This document shows, one piece after another, positions 1 through 7,186 of a stretch of DNA of 25,689 bases. The translations under genes were made by a program, and so were the position numbers. Source of the DNA: Acidimicrobiia bacterium (GTDB lineage: Bacteria > Actinomycetota > Acidimicrobiia > Spongiisociales > ZC4RG35); NCBI GenBank assembly GCA_009377735.1, contig WHTL01000007.1, positions 1 through 25,689 of the forward strand, written 5' to 3'. The notes beneath the pieces were generated by a model that saw only the letters and a list, made by a program, of their open reading frames with translations, was not told where the DNA came from and did not search any database. How positions within the stretch are numbered: the first letter of the stretch is position 1; each line of letters opens with the position of its first letter.

Positions 1-97
1 CCCAACGGAACACATTGTCACCGATGGCGACCCCAGAACCGACGATCACGGGGGACGCGGCAGCGGGGAGGGTGCGCGGCCGCGCCGCCTCCAGCCA
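1..97 (-). CDS. menA: MenA, 1,4-dihydroxy-2-naphthoate prenyltransferase, N-terminal fragment (cut by window edge)
   Basis: Reading the minus strand from 97 to 1 gives an open frame of 32 codons beginning WLEAARPRTLPAAASPVIVG. The ARPRTLPAA block followed by a hydrophobic V-x-V-G-x-G stretch is the typical amino end of MenA, the UbiA-family membrane enzyme that attaches the polyprenyl tail to dihydroxynaphthoate. The frame starts 11 bases after the menB stop on the same strand, which suggests co-transcription in the same pathway. The start is a problem. Between the in-frame TGA at 166-164 and the conserved tryptophan there is no ATG, GTG or TTG, only a CTG at 121-119. The nearby ATG at 98-96 is in another frame. 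The identification is an inference from a short fragment and is fairly secure; the true start is unknown. Confidence 0.68.
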
Positions 98-108
98 TCG
101 CCCCGCGT

Positions 109-1008
109 CTAGTAGTACCAGGGGAACTTCTTGAAGTCGGGCGGCCGCTTCTCCAGGAAGGAGTCACGTCCCTCGGCCGCCTCCTCAGTCATGTATCCGA
201 GGCGGGTTGCTTCTCCCGCGAAGAGCTGCTGTCCCACCAGACCATCGTCCATCAGATTGAAGGCGTACTTGAGCATCCTCTGAGACATGGGGGACTTGGA
301 CGTGATCTCCTCGGCCCATTGGAGGGCGGTGGCTTCCAATTCGGCGTGGGGGACCACTTCGTTCACCATCCCCATCGCATGGGCTTCGTCGGCGCCATAC
401 TCCCTACCCAGGAAAAAAATCTCCCTCGCCCTCTTCTGTCCCACCATCCGCGCCAGGTATGCCGACCCGTAACCGGCGTCGTAGGAGGCAACATCGCTGT
501 CGGTCTGTTTGAAGATGGCGTGCTCGGCGGAGGCAAGGGTGAGATCGCATACCACATGGAGGCTGTGGCCGCCACCAACGGCCCATCCTCCGACGACGGC
601 CACCACAACCTTGGGCATGAAACGGATGAGACGTTGCACCTCGAGGATGTGAAGACGTCCCAACCGCGCTTCATCCCCATCCTCGGGAACATCTCCCTCG
701 GAGTATTGATATCCCGCGCTGCCACGGATGCGTTGGTCACCACCCGAGCAGAATGCCCAGCCGCCGTCCTTGGGTGAGGGTCCGTTACCCGTGATGAGAA
801 CACAGCCGACGTTGGGAGTCTGACGAGCGTGGTCCAGGGCCGTGTACAGCTCGTCGACGGTTTGGGGCCGGAAGGCATTTCGGACCTCGGGACGATCGAA
901 TGCAATCCTTACCGCCCCCACCGTCTTGGCCCTGTGGTAGGTGACATCGGTGAAGTCGAATCCCGGCACGATCTCCCAGGCGTTGGAGTCGAAGATTTCA
1001 GAAACCAT
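109..1008 (-). CDS. menB: MenB, 1,4-dihydroxy-2-naphthoyl-CoA synthase
   Basis: This 299-residue crotonase-fold enzyme closes the second ring of the menaquinone head group by Dieckmann-type condensation of o-succinylbenzoyl-CoA. Visible family marks are the oxyanion-hole segments FCSGGDQ (residues 87-92) and GGWAVGGGHSLHVVCDL (140-156), the SYDAGYGSAYLARMVG block (175-190), and the C-terminal RPPDFKKFPWYY. From family knowledge, Asp177 in SYDAGYGS matches the aspartate of the Mycobacterium-type enzyme, as opposed to the bicarbonate-binding glycine of the E. coli type. Length is normal for the family. No clear Shine-Dalgarno sequence precedes the ATG at 1008, so a leaderless or weakly led message is possible. 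It lies directly upstream of the menA fragment and is divergent from the small-protein operon starting at 1225. Confidence in the function is high. Confidence 0.95.
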   Translation of the reverse strand: MVSEIFDSNAWEIVPGFDFTDVTYHRAKTVGAVRIAFDRPEVRNAFRPQTVDELYTALDHARQTPNVGCVLITGNGPSPKDGGWAFCSGGDQRIRGSAGYQYSEGDVPEDGDEARLGRLHILEVQRLIRFMPKVVVAVVGGWAVGGGHSLHVVCDLTLASAEHAIFKQTDSDVASYDAGYGSAYLARMVGQKRAREIFFLGREYGADEAHAMGMVNEVVPHAELEATALQWAEEITSKSPMSQRMLKYAFNLMDDGLVGQQLFAGEATRLGYMTEEAAEGRDSFLEKRPPDFKKFPWYY

Positions 1009-1120
1009 GCGGGCATGGTATCGGCAAGTTGGCGAAGTCAGGGCGGGATGCCGACAGACGTATCCATATCGGCAGGCTCATGGAAACGTATGTCGCCGGT
1101 GCTGTCCTTGCCAGGAAACA

Positions 1121-1147
1121 TTGGTAAAGACGCCGGATGGTTACAAT
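1121..1147 (+). promoter_or_regulatory. possible promoter of the small-protein/methyltransferase/sulfatase run
   Basis: In the 216-bp divergent gap between menB and the small protein, a good -10-like TACAAT (1142-1147) follows a weak -35-like TTGGTA (1121-1126). The spacing of 15 bases is shorter than ideal. The predicted transcript would have a leader of about 70 bases containing a small hairpin at 1154-1168. This is a sequence-pattern prediction only. Confidence 0.3.
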
Positions 1148-1153
1148 AATGTC

Positions 1154-1168
1154 AGGTTGGGGCAACCT
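1154..1168 (+). other. small leader hairpin
   Basis: AGGTTG (1154-1159) pairs perfectly with CAACCT (1163-1168) around a GGG loop, in the putative leader upstream of the small protein. No U tract follows, so it is not an obvious terminator. It may have no function. Confidence 0.25.
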
Positions 1169-1224
1169 TCTGGTCACCATCCGGTATTCTTGCCCGACAG
1201 AATTCGTATATGTAGGAGCTCATG

Positions 1225-1407
1225 ATGTTTGGATATCTCGACCCCGCTTCCGGTGGTCTGATCCTTCAAGCGGTACTCGGGGGCGCAGCGGGAGTTGGCG
1301 TCGCTGCCAAAGCCTGGCGTGCCCGACTCAAGGGAAGGAAAGCCGCGGACACCGCAGAAGACACCACCTCCGAGGAGGTAGCGGTGGAAGAAGAACAAGA
1401 AGTCTGA
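1225..1407 (+). CDS. small YLDP-motif membrane protein (unnamed conserved family)
   Basis: This 60-residue protein begins MFGYLDPASGGLILQAVLGG. One hydrophobic segment (about residues 9-27) is followed by a basic patch (KAWRARLKGRK) and an acidic tail rich in Glu and Thr. A short family starting with Y-[LI]-DP-G-[ST]-G and a single membrane helix is familiar to me from diverse bacteria, often near envelope sulfatase-like and NoeA-like methyltransferase genes; no function is known to me. The ORF opens with two ATGs (1222 and 1225). The Shine-Dalgarno AGGAG at 1214-1218 is 6 bases from the second and only 3 from the first, so 1225 is preferred. It leads the run of co-directional genes to 8405. 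A membrane adaptor or scaffold role for the downstream enzymes is plausible but unproven. Confidence 0.8.
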   Translation: MFGYLDPASGGLILQAVLGGAAGVGVAAKAWRARLKGRKAADTAEDTTSEEVAVEEEQEV

Positions 1408-1439
1408 TCACTAACCATTCCAGACTCTCCTGACTCCGA

Positions 1440-1457
1440 TCCCGGTTCCTTCCGGGA
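1440..1457 (+). other. GC hairpin between small protein and methyltransferase genes
   Basis: TCCCGG (1440-1445) pairs perfectly with CCGGGA (1452-1457) around the loop TTCCTT. It lies in the 72-bp gap after the small-protein gene. No run of T follows, so it may be an mRNA stability or attenuation element, or have no role. Confidence 0.3.
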
Positions 1458-1479
1458 CCCCGCCTCTCATGTCGTCCTC

Positions 1480-2793
1480 ATGGACGGTTCCGTTCATCGC
1501 GTTCTCGACGACCGAGGTTGGGAAGAGTGGGTCGCCCTATCCTCCAGCGAGTTCTACGACGACATCGTTGCGGATGGTCGTCTAATAGGGACCACCGTCG
1601 TCTCGGTGGAGGAAAGGACGTTGGCCCATACCCGGGTTCCACTCATTACCTACCCCTACGAGTGGACGTTCTCGATGCTTCGTCAGGCGGCGATGCTTCA
1701 GCTCGACCTGCTCGATGATGCCTTGCAGAACGGCTTGACGCTCAAAGATGCCACCCCGTACAACGTCCAGTTCGTCGGCTCCCGTCCCACCTTCATCGAT
1801 GTCGGCTCCTTCGAGCGGTATCGGGAGGGTGAGCCCTGGATCGGCTACACCCAGTTCTGCCGCCAGTTCCTCTATCCGCTCTTGATGAGAGCGTGGGTGG
1901 GAATCCCGTTCCAACCCTGGTTGAGAGGGTCGATCGAGGGACCATCGGCCGCCGACATGGCCCGGATGCTTCCGGCACGCCGCAAGGTGCAGCCTGCCGG
2001 TCTTCTACATGTGATGATGCAGGCACGGGCCGAGAAGCAGTTCTCCGGAGAGAAGATGCGTGATTCTCTTCGTGAGTCCGGATTCAACGCGGAGATGATT
2101 CGGAACAACGTCGCCAAGTTGAGGACACTCATCGAGGGCCTCGAGGCCGGTAGCGAATCCGCTGGCTGGGTCACCTATGAAGGATGTGATCACGTCGGCC
2201 GTGATCGGGGCGCCAAGACCGAGTTCCTCCGCAAGGCCCTGGCCGAACAAGGTGAAGACCTTGATACCGCCGTCGACTTCGGAGCGAACGATGGCCACTT
2301 CTCCCTCGTGGCTGCGGAGTATGCGAACAGTGTCGTCGCCGTGGATGGTGATGAGCCCGTTCTCGACAGCCTTTGGCAGAGACTCCGCATGCAGGGCGAT
2401 GAAACCATCAACGTCGTGCTGAGCGATCTCACCGACCCGTCCCCCAGTCGTGGATGGGCTGATGCCGAACGAGCTTCCCTCATTGGCAGACTGGATGTGG
2501 ACCTGGTGATCGCATACGGTGTGATCCATCATCTGATTTACACAGCCAGTGTCCCGCCGGTGAAGGTGCTCGATTGGTTGGCTTCCTTCCAGTGCGCCGT
2601 GGTCGTCGAGTATGTTGCGCCGGAAGATCCCATGGTCATCCAGCTCACTGCCAATAAGGAAGAGAACGAACTCCATGTCGATCGGGACCGAACGGGCTTC
2701 CAGAGCCGGGTAGAGGAGCGATTCTCCATCGATCGCAAGACAGAGCTGGAAGGCGGCACCAGGATCCTCTACCAACTCTCGCCTCTGCCCTGA
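1480..2793 (+). CDS. kinase-like / class I SAM-dependent methyltransferase fusion protein (NoeA-like)
   Basis: This is a 437-residue two-part protein. The N-terminal half (about 1-200) carries a reduced protein-kinase/aminoglycoside-phosphotransferase signature: LKDATPYN (88-95), resembling the catalytic loop H/K-D-x-x-P-x-N, then FIDVGS (105-110), where Asp107 fits the metal-binding DFG position. The C-terminal half (about 240-437) is a Rossmann methyltransferase with motif I VDFGANDGHFS (265-275), an acidic motif II region VVAVDGDE (285-292) and AYGVIHHLIY (345-354). No signal peptide or membrane helix is seen, so it should be cytoplasmic. Related proteins are often labelled nodulation protein NoeA-like. 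From context, the likely substrate is an envelope sugar or lipid-linked intermediate, which is inference. It follows the small protein and precedes the membrane sulfatase-like pair. Function as a methyltransferase is fairly sure; kinase activity is uncertain. Confidence 0.8.
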   Translation: MDGSVHRVLDDRGWEEWVALSSSEFYDDIVADGRLIGTTVVSVEERTLAHTRVPLITYPYEWTFSMLRQAAMLQLDLLDDALQNGLTLKDATPYNVQFVGSRPTFIDVGSFERYREGEPWIGYTQFCRQFLYPLLMRAWVGIPFQPWLRGSIEGPSAADMARMLPARRKVQPAGLLHVMMQARAEKQFSGEKMRDSLRESGFNAEMIRNNVAKLRTLIEGLEAGSESAGWVTYEGCDHVGRDRGAKTEFLRKALAEQGEDLDTAVDFGANDGHFSLVAAEYANSVVAVDGDEPVLDSLWQRLRMQGDETINVVLSDLTDPSPSRGWADAERASLIGRLDVDLVIAYGVIHHLIYTASVPPVKVLDWLASFQCAVVVEYVAPEDPMVIQLTANKEENELHVDRDRTGFQSRVEERFSIDRKTELEGGTRILYQLSPLP

Positions 2794-2820
2794 CTCCGAA
2801 CTCCTAACTCCTGACTCCCA
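2793..2820. repeat. heptanucleotide tandem repeat, four imperfect copies
   Basis: Immediately after the methyltransferase stop codon lie four 7-base units in a row: ACTCCGA, ACTCCTA, ACTCCTG and ACTCCCA. A related CCTGACTCC also occurs at 1428-1436, after the small-protein gene. It resembles the short tandemly repeated heptamers found between genes in some bacteria. The role is unknown. Confidence 0.6.
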
Positions 2821-2843
2821 GTTCGACATCTTGGCGTGCCAAC

Positions 2844-5045
2844 ATGTCCCGAGTGATCCTTCCCCCATCCACGCCGCCGAGATTTGCTCCGCCGTCCGAG
2901 GAGGATGATGGCGCGACGGACGAGCCGGGTACCCTGGCCAAGACGGGAGCTATGCCACTGTGGAAGATGGCGGGGATCCTGCTCGGATTGGGTGCTGTCT
3001 CCATCGGACAGCCTCTCCTCGACCTTCTCGGTCAGAATCCGGAGTTCTTCATCGCCCATTCCCTCCAGTCGAGCGGGATAGTGGTGTTGATGATCGGCGT
3101 GCTCCTTTTGCCGCTGCTGCTACTCATTCCCGTCTGGCTCGCCCGGCTGGTTTCACCGACCTTTGGCGGGGCTGTGTTCCTAATCACGGTGGCACTCCTG
3201 GTGGCCCTGCTGGCGGCGAACGCGATAGGCCGCCTTCCTCTCACGGGAGTGTGGGTGATTGTCCTCTCCGTCGGCGTTGGCGTTGGTGTGGGCCTCTTGT
3301 TCATGGCATCGGACACCATGCGCTCGGTGTTTGCCTTTCTGACGCCGGCTCCACTCCTCGTGGCTGCGTTGTTCGTCTGGTTCACACCCACATCGGAGGT
3401 CCTCTTCGGTGAGATTTCCCCGGATGGCATCGCGGTAACCGGCGTCGAGAACCCGGTGCCGGTGGTGCTCATGGTGTTTGACGAGTTTCCCGTCGCCTCG
3501 ATAATCGACGCCGAGGGCAACTTGCTCACCGAGACCTTTCCCAACCTGGCCGATCTCGCCGACGACGGGGTCTGGTACCGCAACGCGGTCGGAGTCCGCC
3601 AACAAACCGAGGAGGCCATCCCCACCATCCTCTCAGGTATCGCCGCCGACGAGGGGTCCATACCGGTGGCTTCCGACCATCCCCGCTCCCTCTTCACGAT
3701 GCTCTCCGCCACCTACGACGTCGATGCGGTGGAAACAGTCACGGACCTGTGTCCTCACGATGTCTGCGGGGGGACGACCCGCAGTGTCGCCCCCATCCGT
3801 CGTCGCTGGACAGGGATCGGGATCGACGTCGGCGTTGTCTACGCACATGTCGTGACTCCCGATGACCTCGATGGCTTCCTACCCAGGATCGATGGCAACT
3901 GGGGCGATTTTGGGGCGGCGGGGGCACCTCCCAACGGGGTCGAACAGGCCGATGGCGATTTCAACATCATCGAACGCTTTCTCGAGGGGGTGGAAGATGA
4001 TCGACGCCAGGAGATGCCCAGATTCCTCGACACCTTTGACCAAGACGACGACGCTCGGCCGCCGCTCCGGGTGGGACACTTCCTCCTGCCCCACCACCCC
4101 TGGAGCTATCTCCCCGATGGGCGTGTCCACGGTTCGGGTGGTGCGCCCGGCGCCGACGGGACGGGGTGGGGCCCCGACGAATGGCTAAACGAACAGGGGA
4201 GACAACGGCATCTGCTTCAGGTGGCGTACACCGATAGCGTTATCGGTGATGCCATGGCCGGTCTTGAGGAGCTCGGAATCTACGAGGATGCGCTGATCGT
4301 GGTCGTTGCCGATCACGGGATCACCATCCGTGAGGAGATACCACATCAACGGATCATCTATCCCGACACAGTTGGTTCCATTGCGGCAGTTCCCCTGTTT
4401 GTGAAGTATCCCGACGACTGGGAAGAGGCGCCCGAGCCGGGCACGATCGACGATGTGAGGGCAGAGACGACCGACATCGTTCCCACCATCGCGGGCGTTT
4501 TGGGCGTCGATGTTCCCTGGGAAACCGATGGCCTGTCGCTTCTCGATCCGGCCAGGTCAGAGCGCACCGAATCGACCATGGTCGGGACCGGTGGTCCCGT
4601 GACCTTCGGGGTGGACGGGGGCGAGAAACTCGAGGTGGCCCGGGGTATGGCGGAATGGTTCCCGACCGGAGACCCATACGAACTCCTTCCCGACCGCAGC
4701 TTCGCCGACCTGGTGGGCACGACCCCCGACGTAGCCGAGAGCGACGAGGTGCGCCTCAGCCTCGATCAGGAGGAGACACTGGCGGACCTCGACGGGGACT
4801 CCGAGCCCTGGCCGAGCTTCCTCGCCGGGTGGCTGGTGGTGGAGGGAGGGGTCGTTCCTGACGATGCCCTGGTGGCGATCCTGGTGAACGATCGGGTGGA
4901 GACGGTGACCAGGGTGTACCGGACCGAAGGGGATTCGGCTCGATTTCAGGCCTTCATCGATCCCGACCTGCTCAACAACGGAGCCAACGACGTCGAGGCG
5001 GTGATGGTGGGCACCCTATCCGAACCTGGGCCACCGGTCCGATAG
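2844..5045 (+). CDS. membrane-anchored alkaline-phosphatase/sulfatase superfamily protein, paralog 1
   Basis: This 733-residue protein has five predicted membrane helices (about 41-62, 79-100, 108-128, 134-154, 161-181). A conserved junction QPLLDLLGQNPEFFIAH (56-72) follows helix 1. A large domain after the last helix is presumed extracytoplasmic. Superfamily marks include VFDEFP (211-216) with a metal-ligand Asp, RQQTEEAIPTILSG (252-265) with a candidate Thr nucleophile at 256, PHHPWSYLPDG in the middle, and ADHG (Asp490, His491) for the second metal. About 85 C-terminal residues form a probable beta domain. Related architectures include phosphoglycerol and phosphoethanolamine transferases and sulfatases, so transfer or hydrolysis of a phosphate or sulfate ester on an envelope polymer is likely. 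The exact substrate cannot be read from sequence. The next gene, 23 bp downstream, is a clear paralog. Confidence 0.8.
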   Translation: MSRVILPPSTPPRFAPPSEEDDGATDEPGTLAKTGAMPLWKMAGILLGLGAVSIGQPLLDLLGQNPEFFIAHSLQSSGIVVLMIGVLLLPLLLLIPVWLARLVSPTFGGAVFLITVALLVALLAANAIGRLPLTGVWVIVLSVGVGVGVGLLFMASDTMRSVFAFLTPAPLLVAALFVWFTPTSEVLFGEISPDGIAVTGVENPVPVVLMVFDEFPVASIIDAEGNLLTETFPNLADLADDGVWYRNAVGVRQQTEEAIPTILSGIAADEGSIPVASDHPRSLFTMLSATYDVDAVETVTDLCPHDVCGGTTRSVAPIRRRWTGIGIDVGVVYAHVVTPDDLDGFLPRIDGNWGDFGAAGAPPNGVEQADGDFNIIERFLEGVEDDRRQEMPRFLDTFDQDDDARPPLRVGHFLLPHHPWSYLPDGRVHGSGGAPGADGTGWGPDEWLNEQGRQRHLLQVAYTDSVIGDAMAGLEELGIYEDALIVVVADHGITIREEIPHQRIIYPDTVGSIAAVPLFVKYPDDWEEAPEPGTIDDVRAETTDIVPTIAGVLGVDVPWETDGLSLLDPARSERTESTMVGTGGPVTFGVDGGEKLEVARGMAEWFPTGDPYELLPDRSFADLVGTTPDVAESDEVRLSLDQEETLADLDGDSEPWPSFLAGWLVVEGGVVPDDALVAILVNDRVETVTRVYRTEGDSARFQAFIDPDLLNNGANDVEAVMVGTLSEPGPPVR

Positions 5046-5068
5046 CCACCCATGCCCCGACCTTCCAT

Positions 5069-7186
5069 GTGGCGCCACCCGTGACCTCTACGTCCAGAAA
5101 GTCGGAACCGTCCGGCTCACTCAGAACGGTTGGTGCTCAGAAGTGGTGGTGGATCGTGGCTGCCACGGTGGCGGTGGGATCGGTCACGGTCAGTCAGGCG
5201 GTTCTGGATATCGTCGGTGAGTCCCCCGAGTTCTTCATCGCCAAGGGGATGACATCAGCCGAGGTGATTGGTGCCGCCATACTCGTGGTCTTGGCGCCAG
5301 CGGTGCTCGCCATTCCGGTCTTGGTGGCTCGGATGCTGTCAGCGCCCGTCGCCGGGGGGATGCTTGCCCTTATCCTTGGCGTTCTCGTGGGCATCCTCGT
5401 AGTTCATCGGTTGGACTCGGCGGACCAGACCGCCCCAATTGCTTTGGGGGTGGGTGGACTCGTCGCACTTGCAGTCGCCGCTTTCTACCTGGTCAGTTCG
5501 AGTATTCGGAGCCTCATCCGTTTTCTCACGCCGGCACCACTGGCGGTCCTCGGCGTGTTTCTCTTCATGTCACCGGCAGCCGCTCTGCTCTCGACCGATG
5601 TCACCGACACCGGAGTTGTGGCGGCGGGAGCGACAGACACGCCGGTACTCGTCCTGATCTTCGACGAGTTCCCCCTGAGCTCGGTGATGAATGGTGAGGG
5701 CGATCTGGTCGATGAGGCATTTCCGGCGCTTGGCAGGCTCGCCCAGGATGGAGTTTGGTACCGCAACGCCGTCACCAACTCCCCAACCACGGTCTTTGCC
5801 ATCCCGTCGATCATGACGGGAAGGACCCCGGATACAGGACTCCTCCCCACGACGTCTGACCATCCCGAATCCCTCTTCTCCGCGCTGCGTGCCTCCCACG
5901 ACGTCGGCGCCATAGAGCCCATCACGGCGCTCTGTCCCATCAGTGTCTGCGATGACCGCAGTCGAAGTAACCGGTGGGGAGTGTGGGAGTCGTTCGCCTA
6001 TGACCTGTCGGTGATCCTCGCCCACATCGCCCTACCAGAAGCCTTGTCAGGAAGTCTTCCCCCTATCGACCAGACCTGGGGTGGCTTTGTGGCGGAGTCG
6101 GTTGTTTCCGATCCCGAGGAGCTGGCCCCGAGCCCGGGTGCGGTGGTTTCGGCCGCGGTACAGGGGGAGCGTCGCCCGGCCTTCACCGCCCTCCGCGACA
6201 TGATCGTCGCCGAACGAACCCGGCCCCTGTTTGCCCTGGGCCACTTACTCCTTCCGCACCTGCCCTGGACCTTCCTGCCGGACGGCACCTCTATCGGTTC
6301 CGAGGGCGTCAGGTTCTTCATGGATGACGTGGTGGTGGAGGATCCGTGGCCGATAGCCCTGGCCATGCAGCGCCACCTCCTTCAGGCGCAGTATGTGGAT
6401 GCCGAGATTGCAAGGGTGATCCGGTCCTTGGAGGAGGAGGGCATTTACGAAGAGGCCCTCGTTGTTGTGACTTCCGATCACGGGCTGTCCTTCAGACCGA
6501 ACACCCCTCGGAGGGGGACTGCCACCGCGTCGTTGCCGGGTATCGCACCTGTGCTCATGTTCGTGAAGTATCCCGTCGGCATCCCCGGGGCACCTCCTCC
6601 GGGTTCCGTGGACGACGTACGCGCCGAGAGCATCGACATTGCCCCGACCATCTTCGACACACTCGGTGTCAAGCCACCGTACGAGCTCGACGGTGTGTCG
6701 CTACTCGACAGGGGGGCGCGGGAGGGGCGTAGCGAGACCGTTCTTCTCGGCTATGCCCCTCCTCATCCCTATCCGGCCAGCACGGATGCCGTCCGTGGTG
6801 TCGCAGCAGACATGGACAAGTGGTTCCCCAGCCGGGACCCCTGGGAACTGCAGCCACCGGGGGCGGAACCCGGGCTGTTGGGGACCACCCTCGAACTTGG
6901 TGACGACCCGGCCATCGAAATCGACCTTCATCATCCCGAGAGGTTTGAAGACGTGGACCTCGAGGCCGAGCCTCTCCCGGTGGTGGTCATCGCCGATGTC
7001 CAGGGCAGCAGGGCCGGTGAGCCAGTGGTAATCACGCTGAACGGGGTGGTCGTGGCGCAGACAAGAACCTATTCGTGGGGTGACACGGTCCGCGCTGTCG
7101 CCGTCCTTGCCCCAGACTCCCTGGTGGAGGGCACCAACAGGGTCGAGGTGGGCATCATGACCGGGAGTGGGGAAGTCGTTGGCTGA
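5069..7186 (+). CDS. membrane-anchored alkaline-phosphatase/sulfatase superfamily protein, paralog 2
   Basis: This 705-residue protein has the same plan as the gene before it: a short polar N-terminus, five membrane helices, then a catalytic domain with IFDEFP (197-202), a TNSPTTVFAIPSIMTG segment carrying candidate Thr nucleophiles, PHLPWTFLPDG, and SDHG (Asp470, His471), then a similar C-terminal beta domain. The shared blocks NPEFFIA, DGVWYRNAV and P-W-x(1,2)-LPDG support tandem duplication followed by divergence. The chosen start is GTG at 5069. A GTG at 5081 is an equally possible start, 4 codons shorter. The 3' end overlaps menE by 20 bases if menE starts at its GTG, so the two are probably co-translated. 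Both paralogs keep the metal-ligand motifs, so both are likely active, perhaps on different substrates or positions. Confidence 0.8.
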   Translation: MAPPVTSTSRKSEPSGSLRTVGAQKWWWIVAATVAVGSVTVSQAVLDIVGESPEFFIAKGMTSAEVIGAAILVVLAPAVLAIPVLVARMLSAPVAGGMLALILGVLVGILVVHRLDSADQTAPIALGVGGLVALAVAAFYLVSSSIRSLIRFLTPAPLAVLGVFLFMSPAAALLSTDVTDTGVVAAGATDTPVLVLIFDEFPLSSVMNGEGDLVDEAFPALGRLAQDGVWYRNAVTNSPTTVFAIPSIMTGRTPDTGLLPTTSDHPESLFSALRASHDVGAIEPITALCPISVCDDRSRSNRWGVWESFAYDLSVILAHIALPEALSGSLPPIDQTWGGFVAESVVSDPEELAPSPGAVVSAAVQGERRPAFTALRDMIVAERTRPLFALGHLLLPHLPWTFLPDGTSIGSEGVRFFMDDVVVEDPWPIALAMQRHLLQAQYVDAEIARVIRSLEEEGIYEEALVVVTSDHGLSFRPNTPRRGTATASLPGIAPVLMFVKYPVGIPGAPPPGSVDDVRAESIDIAPTIFDTLGVKPPYELDGVSLLDRGAREGRSETVLLGYAPPHPYPASTDAVRGVAADMDKWFPSRDPWELQPPGAEPGLLGTTLELGDDPAIEIDLHHPERFEDVDLEAEPLPVVVIADVQGSRAGEPVVITLNGVVVAQTRTYSWGDTVRAVAVLAPDSLVEGTNRVEVGIMTGSGEVVG

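Noticed and set aside
2005..2868. 287-codon minus-strand frame over the methyltransferase gene
   Set aside because: It is antisense to the Rossmann methyltransferase motifs. No ribosome site, domain or conserved block was seen.
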